From the NCBI RefSeq assembly GCF_001855555.1, contig NZ_MKCT01000083.1, positions 62,001-126,000 on the forward strand: a stretch of 64,000 nucleotides of DNA, in the 5' to 3' direction. This document shows, piece by piece, positions 33,900 through 42,611 of the stretch (the stretch's first letter is position 1; each line of letters begins with the position of its first letter). The notes below the pieces were generated by a model that made no database searches, was not told where the DNA came from, and was given only the letters and a program-made list of their open reading frames with translations. The DNA is from Chromobacterium sphagni (GTDB lineage Bacteria; Pseudomonadota; Gammaproteobacteria; Burkholderiales; Chromobacteriaceae). Position numbers and translations under genes: made by a program.

Positions 33900-34913
33900 T
33901 CAGTTGAGTCGTTCCAGGCTGTAATTGGCCGGCTCCCAGGCAAAAGCGTCGGCGTCGCTGCGCACGTGGCCGATGCCGGGGAAGGCGATGTGCGCGGCGG
34001 CCACCCAGTAGCCGTGGGCGGCGGCATCGGCAAAGGCCTTGCGCCGCTGTTCGATTGCGCTTGCGGAGTCGACGTCGAAATCGATGGCGATTTCCGGATG
34101 CGCGAACTGCGCCTGCTGGGCGTGCACGGCGTCGCCCCAGAACTGCATGCGGGCGCCGTCGCTGCTCGCCTCGTAGAAGACATGGCCCGGGGTGTGGCCG
34201 GGGGTGGCGATGGCGCGGATGCCGGGGAACAGCTCGACGCCAGGCTCGAAGGTTTTCACCTTGCCGGCCGCCAGGTAGGGCGCCAGCGAAGCCTGCGCCT
34301 GGTCGAAGCCCTGGCGCTGGTCGAAGCCGGACGCGCGCGGTCCGTCCACTTTGGCCTTGTTGGCCGGATTCAGCCAGAAGTCGGCCTCGTTCCGGCTCAG
34401 ATAGATGTCGGCGTTGGGGAACATCCGCTTGCCGGCCGCGGAGAGGCCGCCGGAATGGTCGAGGTGGACATGGGTGAGCAGCACCGCGTCGATGTCTTCG
34501 GGACGGTAGCCGGCGGCGCGGAGGTTTTGCTGCAGCCGGCCGGCTACGTTGGCGCCGAACAGCTGGCCGGCGCCGCTGTCCACCAGCAGCAGTTTGCCGC
34601 CGGTATTGATCAGGAAGGTGTTGATCGAGGTTTCCGCCTGGTCCGGCTTTTGGAAGCCGTTTTCCAGCAGGCGGCGGATTTGTTGCGGTTCCTCGCCGCT
34701 GAGCAGCTTGTCCAGCGCGACTTTCACCGTGCCGTCCGAGACGGCGGTGACCTCGAATTGGCCCAGCATCATCCGGTAATAGCCGGGCGCCTGGACGCGA
34801 ACTTGCGGCGCCGCCGCGTAACTGGGGAAGGCGGGCAGCAGCGTGGTGGTGGCGGTAGCCAGGGCCAGCGCCAGGCTGGCGGCGAGGGTTTGCATTTTTC
34901 GGCTGAGTTTCAT
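33900..34913 (-). CDS. Exported metallo-beta-lactamase-fold hydrolase
   Basis: A 337-residue protein with a Sec signal peptide (positively charged start KLSRKMQ, hydrophobic core, cleavage near residues 30-34). The metal-binding motif THVHLDHSGG is at 147-156, followed by ATPGHTPGHVFYE and FWGDAVHAQQAQFAHPEIAI. This resembles the exported MBL-fold group related to lactonases and methyl parathion hydrolases. Ribosome-binding site AGGAG lies before the ATG at 34913. It is divergent from a LysR gene at 35010, which probably controls it. Lactonase activity, including on acyl-homoserine lactones, is possible but unproven. Confidence 0.9.
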   Translation of the reverse strand: MKLSRKMQTLAASLALALATATTTLLPAFPSYAAAPQVRVQAPGYYRMMLGQFEVTAVSDGTVKVALDKLLSGEEPQQIRRLLENGFQKPDQAETSINTFLINTGGKLLLVDSGAGQLFGANVAGRLQQNLRAAGYRPEDIDAVLLTHVHLDHSGGLSAAGKRMFPNADIYLSRNEADFWLNPANKAKVDGPRASGFDQRQGFDQAQASLAPYLAAGKVKTFEPGVELFPGIRAIATPGHTPGHVFYEASSDGARMQFWGDAVHAQQAQFAHPEIAIDFDVDSASAIEQRRKAFADAAAHGYWVAAAHIAFPGIGHVRSDADAFAWEPANYSLERLN

Positions 34914-35009
34914 GATGGCTCCTGTCTGGTATGTCTGCGGCGATTTGCCGCTGGGCTTGACTGTATGTTCCAATACGCGGTCATATCGCTCAAATCGATT
35001 GGAAAGATA

Positions 35010-35936
35010 ATGACTATCAGCGAAAGAGATTTCAGGGGGGTCGATCTCAATCTGTTGGTGGCCTTTTTGGTGTTGATGCGCGAGCGCAGCGTCTCGCGCG
35101 CCGCCGAGCAGCTTTACCTCGGGCAGCCGGCGGTGAGCGGCGCGCTGGCGCGGTTGCGCAACCTGTTCGACGACGAGCTGCTGGTGCGCACCGCAGGCGG
35201 CATGGAGCCCACCGTCAGAGCCTTGCAGCTGGAGGCCAGCCTGCTGCCAGCCCTGCAGGGCGTGCAAGCCGCGCTGTTCCAGCCGGCCGGATTCGATCCG
35301 GCCCGCGCCGAGCGCACCTTCACGCTGGCGATGCCGGACTGGGTGGAAATCTGGCTGATGCCGCGGGTGTTCGCCGAACTGCGCCGCCAGGCGCCGGGGA
35401 TGCGCATCGCGGTCAAGGCTACCGACCCCTTCCAGGGCGCGGCCATGCTGGAGCGGCATGAAATGGAGCTGGGCATCGCCACGCTGCTGGCCGAGCCGGG
35501 TTGGATGCGCAGCCAGCCGCTGGCAAGAATGGGCTTCAGCTGCGTGCACCACGCGGCGCAGTTGCGGTTTGACGGCGGACTGTCGCTACCGGACTACATT
35601 GCGCATCCCCATCTGCTGGTCACCTACCGCGGCGCCTTCCAGAGCGGCATCGACCAGTTGCTGGCGGAACAGGGCCTGCAGCGGCGGGTGCAGTACATCA
35701 CGCAGCAATTCAGCGCCTTGCCCAGCCTGCTGCGCGAAGTGCCGGCGCTGGCTACGGTGCCGGCCGCGCTAGCCAGACATTGGGCCGATTGCCAGAGTTT
35801 GCGCGCCTACCCGCTGCCGCTGCCGGTTCCGACTTTTGAAATCGCCATGTTCTGGCATGCGGCCAAGGACCGCGATCCGGCGCTGGAATGGCTGCGCGGG
35901 GTGATTGCCGGGTTGGCCTTGGAGATGGTGGCTTGA
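35010..35936 (+). CDS. LysR-family transcriptional regulator
   Basis: A 308-residue LysR protein. The DNA-binding domain has NLLVAFLVLMRERSVSRAAE, then LYLGQPAVSGALARLRNLFD. The effector domain follows (AERTFTLAMPDWVEIWLMPR onward). Start at 35010 has GGAAAG 3 nt upstream and matches where family sequence begins; the frame is open far upstream but only as antisense of the hydrolase gene. It is divergent from the exported hydrolase with 96 nt between the starts, the standard layout for LysR control of a neighbour. Confidence 0.92.
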   Translation: MTISERDFRGVDLNLLVAFLVLMRERSVSRAAEQLYLGQPAVSGALARLRNLFDDELLVRTAGGMEPTVRALQLEASLLPALQGVQAALFQPAGFDPARAERTFTLAMPDWVEIWLMPRVFAELRRQAPGMRIAVKATDPFQGAAMLERHEMELGIATLLAEPGWMRSQPLARMGFSCVHHAAQLRFDGGLSLPDYIAHPHLLVTYRGAFQSGIDQLLAEQGLQRRVQYITQQFSALPSLLREVPALATVPAALARHWADCQSLRAYPLPLPVPTFEIAMFWHAAKDRDPALEWLRGVIAGLALEMVA

Positions 35937-36114
35937 GGAGAGGCGGCTGTCGCGAGGACATGCCGGTTCCGGCGGCGCGGCCGGCGCGGGTAACCTGCTC
36001 TCCTAAGGGGCGCGGCCCGCCGGCCTGTTCCGCGGCCGCGCTCTGGAAGTTCAAGGCACGCGGCGCGTCATTCTGCTAGAACGGGATATTGAGCCAGAAA
36101 ACCGGGGGATGCGG

Positions 36115-36687
36115 ATGGCGACAATCAATAATCTGGATCTGCTACCGGACAACTTGCCGGCACCGCGCGACGATGGCGCCGCCGATCATCTGCGGGCCCG
36201 CTCGTTGCCGCCGCTGGCGCTGCCGGCTACCGACGGCAGCATGGTCGATCTTTCCGCATTGTCAGGGCGCAGCGTGGTGTTCATCTACCCACGAACCGGG
36301 CAACCCGGCGTTCCAGCCTTGGTGGAATATTGGAACGAGATCGCCGGCGCGCGCGGCTGCACGCCGCAGACCAAGGGCTACCAGGCGCTGGCCGGGGAGT
36401 TTCAGGCGCTCGGTTGCCGCATTTTTGGCCTGTCCACCCAGAGCCGCGCATATCAGCAGGAATTGGTTGCCCGGCTGGGGTTGCCGTTTCCCATTCTCAG
36501 CGACGAGCGCTTGCAGCTGGCGCGCGCGTTGTCGCTGCCCACGCTGGAAGTGGCCGGACAGACGCTGCTCAAGCGCATGAGCTGGCTGGTGCAGGATGGC
36601 CGCATTGTCCGCGTCCGTTACCCGGTGTTTCCGCCGGACGGCAACGCAGCCGAAATGCTGGCTTGGCTCCGCCAGGAGCCGGCGTAG
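36115..36687 (+). CDS. Peroxiredoxin-like thioredoxin-fold protein (1-Cys)
   Basis: A 190-residue AhpC/TSA-type protein. VVFIYPRTGQPGVPALVEYW leads to GARGCTPQTKGYQ, whose cysteine is at the peroxidatic position. The second cysteine found a few residues later in many relatives is replaced (KGY), so it should work as a 1-Cys enzyme. FGLSTQSRAYQQELVARLGL and FPILSDERLQLARAL follow as in bacterioferritin-comigratory-like peroxiredoxins. Start at 36115 has GGGGGA 5 nt upstream; an ATG 6 nt earlier is too close to it. It converges on the last gene of the diiron-enzyme operon with 29 nt between the stops. Confidence 0.87.
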   Translation: MATINNLDLLPDNLPAPRDDGAADHLRARSLPPLALPATDGSMVDLSALSGRSVVFIYPRTGQPGVPALVEYWNEIAGARGCTPQTKGYQALAGEFQALGCRIFGLSTQSRAYQQELVARLGLPFPILSDERLQLARALSLPTLEVAGQTLLKRMSWLVQDGRIVRVRYPVFPPDGNAAEMLAWLRQEPA

Positions 36688-36716
36688 CTATTCATGCCGC
36701 ATATGTCCGCCGCGCG

Positions 36717-37640
36717 CTAGCTGGCGGCTTGCGGCCGAAGCGTGAACAACTCGTCGAAAATGGCGCGGAAGGCGGCCGCCGCGCAACGGGCGCCGCGCAG
36801 CGCTCCCAGCACGAACTCGCCGTCGGGCGGGCCTTGCTCGCGCAGCCAGCGCGCCAGCATGATTTCCTCATGTCCCAGCCGGTAGTCCAGCTGCGCGTGG
36901 CGGCATACTGCGTCGAAGCCCGGTGCCGCAAAAGGATACAACTGCGCGAAACCGGCGAACTGCCGTCGCAACGCTGCGGCGTCGCGTATGGTGGCCGGGG
37001 CGTGGAAGATGCCGTAGCAACCCAGATAGGCTGCCGGCCAACGACTGAGCGACACCATTAGCGCAATCAGCCGCCGAGTGCTGGCCAGCGCCGGGGTGTC
37101 CACCGCCTGGCAGCCCGGCGCGCCGCAGCGACGCAGGCCGTCGGCAATCATCGCCGCATGGCCTTGTTCCTCCTGGTAATGCCGCAGCAGGTGGGGGCGC
37201 AAGGCCGGCAGTTGGCAGTTTTCGCAGGCGCAGCGGTTGTGCAGGTCGGCGCCGGCGGTGCGGTGGTAAAGCTGGCCGAGAAAGCCGAACACCTCGCCGG
37301 CGGTAGCCTGGCCGGCCATAAAGCGCGGCCAGAACGGCGAAGCGAAAACGCCCAGCGCCCAGCTGTCGCACAAGGCAAGGAAGCCATCGAGAAAGCCGTC
37401 TACGCCTTCTGGACGGGCCGGCAGCGAATGCAGCGCGTCGCATTGCTGCAGCCGTTGTTGCAGTAGGCGGGGCAAGCCGCTGTCGACCGCGGCCATGCCG
37501 TTCTCCAGCGATGCCAGCCCAAGGTCGAGAGCCGCTGGGGCGTCGGCTATGCTCAACCGCCATTGCGGGGTGTCAATCACCAGCGAGCGGGCCTGGCGGC
37601 GGTATCCGACGTGGGGTCCCAGTATCCAGACGGATGCCAT
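36717..37640 (-). CDS. Heme-oxygenase-like diiron-type protein, copy 3, last gene of the peptide operon
   Basis: A 307-residue protein of the heme-oxygenase-like (TenA/PqqC/HDO) fold. Metal-ligand motifs EEQGH (157-161) and DYRLGH (252-257) are 95 residues apart, the same distance as in the other two copies of this operon. The first 70 residues (LVIDTPQWRLSIADAPAALD, then QRLQQCDALH) look like a degenerate docking/winged-helix domain. In helix 1 it has GQLYH where the other copies have a glutamate, so one iron ligand may differ. It also has a CACENC cysteine cluster at 137-142. Its ATG follows the dehydrogenase stop by a single base. Function unknown; oxidative chemistry on a peptide or amine is inferred. 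Confidence 0.82.
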   Translation of the reverse strand: MASVWILGPHVGYRRQARSLVIDTPQWRLSIADAPAALDLGLASLENGMAAVDSGLPRLLQQRLQQCDALHSLPARPEGVDGFLDGFLALCDSWALGVFASPFWPRFMAGQATAGEVFGFLGQLYHRTAGADLHNRCACENCQLPALRPHLLRHYQEEQGHAAMIADGLRRCGAPGCQAVDTPALASTRRLIALMVSLSRWPAAYLGCYGIFHAPATIRDAAALRRQFAGFAQLYPFAAPGFDAVCRHAQLDYRLGHEEIMLARWLREQGPPDGEFVLGALRGARCAAAAFRAIFDELFTLRPQAAS

Positions 37641-37641
37641 C

Positions 37642-39126
37642 TTATCCGGTTCCCCCCGCGCCAAGGCGCGGCAATGCGTAGCCATCCAGCGGCAGGCTAA
37701 AGGTTTTCAGCTCGCTGTATTGCTCCATGCTCCAGCGTCCGCCTACCCGTCCCAGGCCGCTGGCGCCGCGGCCGCCGAACGGCGCGCGCACATCGCGGAT
37801 GACCGGGCTGTTGACCGCGACCACGCCGGTGCGCAGCTGGCGCGCCAGGCGCAGCCCCTTGGCGGCGTCGGCGCACCACACCGTAGCGGCCAGGCCGTAG
37901 TCGCTGGCGTTGGCCAGCGCTACCGCCTGTTCGGCCGTGCGGAACGACGTAACGGCCACCACCGGGCCGAAGACTTCCTGGCGGAACAGGCTCATTTGGG
38001 GGGCGACGCCGTCGAGCACCGCCGGTTGCAGATAGCTTCCATCCAGATCCTTGGGGCGCAGGCCGCCGCAGAGCAGGCGGCCGCCCTCTTGTCGCGCGGT
38101 TTCCAGATGGCGTTCTATCGTCCACAAATGGGCTTCGTCTATCATCGGGCCGATTTCGCTCAAGGGATCGCAGGGGTCGCCGATGCGCAAACGGCGCACG
38201 CGCGCGACGAAGCGGTCGAGGAAGGCGTCCTTGATGTCCTGTTGCAGCAGCAAGCGAGAACCTGCGGTGCAGACTTCGCCGTTGCTGGCAAACGCGGCCA
38301 GCATCGCGCCGTCCACCGCAGCGTCCAGATCGGCGTCGGCCAGCACGATGGTCGGGGATTTGCCGCCCAGTTCGTACAGCGTGCGCCGGAATGCGCTGAC
38401 AGGCTGCGCGGCGATGTCCCGGGCGGCGTCGGCGCCGCCGACGAAGCACAATCCGTCCAGTTGCGGGTTGCGCGCCAGCGCTTGGCCGGTGGGGGAGCCG
38501 GGGCCATGGATGATGTTGACCACGCCGGCGGGGAAGTCCAGCGCGGCGATCAACTCGGCCAGCAGCGATAGGGTGAAGGGTGCGCGCTCCGAGCTCTTGA
38601 GCACCACGGTGTTGCCCATGGCCAGCGCCGCCGCCAGATTGATGGTGGCGACGGCCAGCGGCGCGTTCCATGGCGCCAGGATGGCGACGACGCCCAAGGG
38701 TTCGCGCTGCACGATCTGCCAGTAGGCATTGTCCATCGCGAAGCATTCGCCGGCCAGCCGCTGGCATTCCGCGGCGAAATAGCGGCAGTGCGCGATGGCG
38801 CGCGGCAGGTGCCCTTGCGAGGTCATGCTCAGCAGCATGCCGGTGTCGGCGGTTTCCGCGCGCGATAGCGCATCGAGATTGGCTTCTAGCTGGTCGGCCA
38901 GGGACAGCAGCAGGTCGGCGCGGTGGGCGGCGGGCAGGCCGCTCCAGCGGCCATCGTCGAAAGCGTTGCGGGCGGCGGCGACGGCAGCGGCCACTCGCGC
39001 GGCGTCCGCCGCTGGCGCCAGCCCCAGCAGGGCGCCGCCGGCCGGATTGTAAGTGGCGAACAGTTGCGGCTGTTGTTGCGGCGATAAGGCGCCGTCTATC
39101 AGTTCGGCAAGTATGCGTTCGCTCAT
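37642..39126 (-). CDS. Aldehyde dehydrogenase in the peptide operon
   Basis: A 494-residue NAD(P)-dependent aldehyde dehydrogenase. The general base Glu252 is in TLYELGGKSP and the nucleophile Cys286 in SNGEVCTAGSR. The cofactor region is ILAPWNAPLAVA with K177 in VVLKSSERAP. It most resembles the HpaE / betaine-aldehyde dehydrogenase group that makes free acids. It lies between the aminotransferase (48 nt upstream, AAGGA ribosome-binding site) and the third diiron-type protein (1 nt downstream). Its presence implies that an aldehyde arises in the pathway, either as small-molecule by-product or on the substrate itself. The substrate is not predictable. Confidence 0.9.
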   Translation of the reverse strand: MSERILAELIDGALSPQQQPQLFATYNPAGGALLGLAPAADAARVAAAVAAARNAFDDGRWSGLPAAHRADLLLSLADQLEANLDALSRAETADTGMLLSMTSQGHLPRAIAHCRYFAAECQRLAGECFAMDNAYWQIVQREPLGVVAILAPWNAPLAVATINLAAALAMGNTVVLKSSERAPFTLSLLAELIAALDFPAGVVNIIHGPGSPTGQALARNPQLDGLCFVGGADAARDIAAQPVSAFRRTLYELGGKSPTIVLADADLDAAVDGAMLAAFASNGEVCTAGSRLLLQQDIKDAFLDRFVARVRRLRIGDPCDPLSEIGPMIDEAHLWTIERHLETARQEGGRLLCGGLRPKDLDGSYLQPAVLDGVAPQMSLFRQEVFGPVVAVTSFRTAEQAVALANASDYGLAATVWCADAAKGLRLARQLRTGVVAVNSPVIRDVRAPFGGRGASGLGRVGGRWSMEQYSELKTFSLPLDGYALPRLGAGGTG

Positions 39127-39174
39127 GGCGGAGTTCCTTTGACGGGGCCTGGGTCGAATTGCGGGGGTGGGCGG

Positions 39175-40524
39175 TTACTGCATGGCGTTGTGGCAAGCGT
39201 TGAGGGTGAAGGCGGGGATGCCGCGCAGGTGTTCGAAGGCGCGGGAAAAGGCATTCGCGGCTTCGTCCAGACTGGCGCGCGAGTGCCGCGCCGACAGCCA
39301 GCCGTGGTTGGCGTGGCAGTCCACGCCTTCCAGCAGCAGGGCCATGCGCAGCAGCCGGTGTTGCGGCGCATGCTGCGCCGCCAACTGCACCATGGCGGTG
39401 CCGGGTGAGATGGACAGGTCCCTGGCGCGGGCGCCTATCACCAGGTGGAAGATCGAGCTTTGCGCGTAGGCGCCGACATCCACTCCCGCCGCTTCGGCGG
39501 CGGCGTTGATCGACCGGGTCAGGTCTGCGGCGGCCTGGTTGGCCCGCGTTAGCGGCTCGCCGTCGCCGATCAGCTCCAGTGTGGCCAGCGCAGCCGCCGC
39601 GGTGATCGGGCAGCCGTTGAAGGTGCCGCTGTGTATCAGCCGGCGGCTGTCGAATACAGACATCAGTTCGGCGCAGCCGCCGACCAGCGCGCCGGGCATG
39701 CCGCCGGCGGCGATTTTCGCCAGCAAGGTCAGGTCGGGGCGCACCCGGCTCATGGCCTGCACGCCGCCCAGATGGTAGCGGAAGCCGCTGATGACTTCGT
39801 CGAAAATAAGCAGGCTGCCATAACGGTCGCACAGAGCGCGCAGCGCGGACAGGTGTTCGGCTGACCAGGCCAGGCTGCCGGAGCTGCCGCCGCCAGGCTC
39901 CAATATCAGCGCCGCCACGTCGCCCACTGCCAATTCCTCCTCCGTCGCGGCCAGATCCAGCGGAGGAATAATGCCGACGTGGTCTTCCACCCCAGGATTG
40001 AAGCCGGCCGCGGCGGCCGGCAGCATGTGAGCCAGGCAGTCGTCGAACCAGCCGTGGAAGTGGCCATCGACCCGGACGATGCGGCTGCGGCCGGTGGCGA
40101 CCCGCGCGACCCTCAGCGCCAACTGCGCGGCCTCGGATCCGGAAGCGGTGAAGCGCACCTGTTCGCAGGAGGGGAAATAATCGCGTATGCGTTCCGCCCA
40201 GGCGAAATGCAGGCGGTGGACGCCGCCCAGGTGCTGTCCCTGCTCCATCTGCCGGGAGACGGCGGCAACCACCGCCGGGTGGGCGTTGCCAAACAGCAGG
40301 GCGCCGTGGCCCATCCACAGGTCCAGATAGCGTCGGCCGTCCACATCCCATTTGTAGATGTCCCGCGCGCGCTCGAACACTACCGGATATGGCTCCAGCC
40401 GCCAGCTGTCATGGCCGCTGCCGCCGGCCAGCGGGTTGCCGCCAGCGCGCCAGACCCGGCCGTCCGGCCGGGCGCGGCGATAGCGTTCCAGCAGCGCCTG
40501 TTCCGCCTCGCTTGTCTGCCTCAT
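39175..40524 (-). CDS. Glutamate-1-semialdehyde-aminomutase-like class III aminotransferase
   Basis: A 449-residue PLP enzyme of the HemL-like branch. FTASGSEAAQLALRVAR binds the phosphate, LLIFDEVISGFR at 238-249 holds the cofactor aspartate, and the Schiff-base lysine is K270 in LLAKIAAGGMPGALVGG. HLGGVHRLHFAWAERIRDYF also follows the family. It is unlikely to be the housekeeping HemL because it sits inside a coupled operon: its ATG overlaps the stop of the preceding diiron-type gene (ATGA). Relatives in secondary metabolism move amino groups on amino acids or on peptide termini. Here the partner is probably the 61-residue peptide or a small amine; that is inference. Confidence 0.88.
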   Translation of the reverse strand: MRQTSEAEQALLERYRRARPDGRVWRAGGNPLAGGSGHDSWRLEPYPVVFERARDIYKWDVDGRRYLDLWMGHGALLFGNAHPAVVAAVSRQMEQGQHLGGVHRLHFAWAERIRDYFPSCEQVRFTASGSEAAQLALRVARVATGRSRIVRVDGHFHGWFDDCLAHMLPAAAAGFNPGVEDHVGIIPPLDLAATEEELAVGDVAALILEPGGGSSGSLAWSAEHLSALRALCDRYGSLLIFDEVISGFRYHLGGVQAMSRVRPDLTLLAKIAAGGMPGALVGGCAELMSVFDSRRLIHSGTFNGCPITAAAALATLELIGDGEPLTRANQAAADLTRSINAAAEAAGVDVGAYAQSSIFHLVIGARARDLSISPGTAMVQLAAQHAPQHRLLRMALLLEGVDCHANHGWLSARHSRASLDEAANAFSRAFEHLRGIPAFTLNACHNAMQ

Positions 40525-41534
40525 AGCAACCCTTCCAGTTGCAGCGCGCGGCGCGGGGCGAAGCCCTCGGCGTGGCCGTAGTAGCTGAAGATGCCTTCGA
40601 AGAACAGGATGAACGACTCGGCGACGCCGCGCATCACGCTGCGGACGCGCCGCAGTTGAACGGGCGAGAGCAGCGGCGCCTCGCGGCACAGCCGCATGAA
40701 CACCGTGCTGTCATGGCCCAGCGCCACGTCCAGGCTGGCATGACGCTGAAAGGCGTCGAACATGCCGGCCGCGTATGGATAGCACGCGCGGAGCCGGCTG
40801 TAGAATTCGTCCAGCACCGCCAGCGACTGCGGCGCCAGTCCCGGCTGCATGATCGCGAAGCTGGCGGTGTAGGCCAGTTCGCCTTCGTAGGCGTATTCGA
40901 CCAGCTGGTTGATCAGCGCGCGGGTATGGGGCAGCGGCGGAGCGGCCTGGATCGAGGCCGGGTCGAGATGGCAGCGCGCCAAACCCTCCAGGAAGATGCC
41001 GCCGTGGCTCATCTCCTCGACGTAATGGCTGGCGATCGGATTGCGCAGTTGGCGCATTTCGCGAGTGTGGGCCACGCCGAGCGGCATGTAATCGTTGGCA
41101 GCATCGACGAAATGATAAAACTCGACTCCCCAGCCCAGAATTTGCGATGGGCTGCATGCGCCGGACAATACGCTGTCCCAGAACGGTTGCTCGAAGATTG
41201 GCTTGGCCCAGAAGCGCGCTTCCGCCTGCAAGGCGGCGGCGAGCTCGGCGTGACTGGCGGCGGCGGCGGCGCGCTCAAGGTCGAGCAGCAAGTCGGATTC
41301 CAGCAGCGCCTGCAATGCCGGCTCCAGCAATTGGCTAGTGTGAATGCCTTGCTGTGCAAGCAGCTCGGCCGGGCAGCCGGGCTGGCGCAGCGCTTGAATC
41401 ACCGCAGCGATCTGCGGCGCCAGCAGGCTTTCCAGCAGAATCTCCTCCTCGCGGCAGGAAATCAGCACGCTAGTGTCCGCGGGCAGCGCCCGGCAGATGG
41501 GCGACAGCAAGTAACGGCGCTGGGCGATCGTCAT
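40521..41534 (-). CDS. Heme-oxygenase-like diiron-type protein with docking-like N-domain, copy 2
   Basis: A 337-residue protein. Residues 1-90 look like the winged-helix peptide-docking domain of RiPP enzymes (TSVLISCREEEILLESLLAP, then SQLLEPALQALLESDLLLDL). The C-terminal part is a heme-oxygenase-like helical bundle: helix 1 GWGVEFYHFVDAANDYM, then EEMSH at 173-177 and DVALGH at 269-274, the metal-ligand pattern of HDO enzymes such as the CADD/UndA group. Start at 41534 is fixed by an ATGA overlap with the stop of copy 1, with GGGGAAGGG upstream. These oxidases cleave C-C bonds or oxidise amines with O2. The reaction here is unknown. Confidence 0.83.
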   Translation of the reverse strand: MTIAQRRYLLSPICRALPADTSVLISCREEEILLESLLAPQIAAVIQALRQPGCPAELLAQQGIHTSQLLEPALQALLESDLLLDLERAAAAASHAELAAALQAEARFWAKPIFEQPFWDSVLSGACSPSQILGWGVEFYHFVDAANDYMPLGVAHTREMRQLRNPIASHYVEEMSHGGIFLEGLARCHLDPASIQAAPPLPHTRALINQLVEYAYEGELAYTASFAIMQPGLAPQSLAVLDEFYSRLRACYPYAAGMFDAFQRHASLDVALGHDSTVFMRLCREAPLLSPVQLRRVRSVMRGVAESFILFFEGIFSYYGHAEGFAPRRALQLEGLL

Positions 41535-42532
41535 GCCCTTCCCCTGTATATGCGCAGCGCCCGCAACGGAAAGGCGTCGGCGGATTGGTAGAACTTGAGG
41601 ATGTCGTCCGACCACATTTCCAGCGTCTCGACCAGCGCGTAGGCATCGCGCAGCGCGGCCAGAGCGCGTTCCAGCGGAATCGGCCCGGTCAGCCGCACCA
41701 CTTTTTCCACAAAATCTCCATGGCCGTAATCCTCGTCCAGCAGCGCGTGGTCGGCCATCGGCTGCACCGCCGCTCGCTGGTCGCCGTCATAAAACCGGGC
41801 AATCTGGTCGAAGAACAGGTGTGCGGCTTCACGGTCGCGTCCGGTAGACTCCAGAAATCCCGAGCAGGCGGCATAGCGCAGGCAGTCGCGCCGCGCCGCC
41901 GCCCGCATCAGGTTCTGGATGGCGCGGGTGGAAGGCAGTGGTTGCAGCTGCGCCCGCAGCTCGGGACCGATATCCAGCGCATCCAGCGAATGTTCGAAGA
42001 AGGCGTAGTGATCCCATTCCTCGACGAAGTGCTGGGAGAAAATGGCGCGGATGGCGCGGTTCTCGGTGTGGGCGATCGCCATCGGCAGCCTGTCCATCAC
42101 ATTCTCGATGAAGAACCAGGACTCGATGACCCAGCCGATGAATACCGGCCGTGGCAGGCTGCCCGCAGTGAGGCCCCGCCACAATGGGTGGGAGAACAGC
42201 CGGGGCTTCCAGTGGGAGTACAGGCGGCGGCAGGCGGCGGCGAAAGCTTGCGGTTCTACGGCGGAGTCGACGCGCGCGCGGCCCTGATGCAGCGCGCCCA
42301 GCTCGGTCAGCTGGTCGACGATGGCGCGCAGCGTGTCAGCCGCCAGGCCGCTGATCCTGCCGGCAGTGTGGATGTCGGTCAGCCCGTTCAGCGAGGCCAT
42401 CGCCTGCTGTAGCCGGGCGGGCGAAGACCCGGACAGGGTGAACACGGTGTCTTCGATTTCCACTTCCAGCGCCTGGCCGACGATGTTCAGCCGCGCATCG
42501 GCGCGCAGCAGCGGCAGTTCAGTGGTTGACAT
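41531..42532 (-). CDS. Heme-oxygenase-like diiron-type protein with docking-like N-domain, copy 1
   Basis: A 333-residue protein. Residues about 10-85 (ALEVEIEDTVFTLSGSSPAR, then AADTLRAIVDQLTELGALHQ) look like the RiPP recognition / cyclodehydratase docking winged helix. The helical bundle has helix 1 GWVIESWFFIENVMDRLP, EEWDH at 171-175 and DEDYGH at 266-271. All three copies in the operon keep the E-E-x-x-H and D-x-x-x-x-H motifs 95-96 residues apart. Start at 42532 has GGGAACC upstream. It follows the 61-codon peptide gene by 79 nt. The order peptide, then docking-domain oxidase, suggests that the peptide is its substrate; this is inference. Confidence 0.83.
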   Translation of the reverse strand: MSTTELPLLRADARLNIVGQALEVEIEDTVFTLSGSSPARLQQAMASLNGLTDIHTAGRISGLAADTLRAIVDQLTELGALHQGRARVDSAVEPQAFAAACRRLYSHWKPRLFSHPLWRGLTAGSLPRPVFIGWVIESWFFIENVMDRLPMAIAHTENRAIRAIFSQHFVEEWDHYAFFEHSLDALDIGPELRAQLQPLPSTRAIQNLMRAAARRDCLRYAACSGFLESTGRDREAAHLFFDQIARFYDGDQRAAVQPMADHALLDEDYGHGDFVEKVVRLTGPIPLERALAALRDAYALVETLEMWSDDILKFYQSADAFPLRALRIYRGRA

Positions 42533-42611
42533 GATGGTTCCCGGCAAGTTGGCTTGGCAAGAAGAGGAAGCAGGCGGGCAAGCGGACTGCCCGCCCACCC
42601 GCGCGGCCGAC

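Noticed and set aside
37697-40351. An 884-codon open frame on the minus strand across the dehydrogenase and aminotransferase genes
   Set aside because: It is a different frame of two well-supported enzymes; Arg/Pro/Gly-rich shadow.
39175-40524. Housekeeping hemL (tetrapyrrole synthesis)
   Set aside because: Overlap-coupling with the diiron-type genes and divergence from typical HemL motifs favour a dedicated role in the operon, although the fold is the same.
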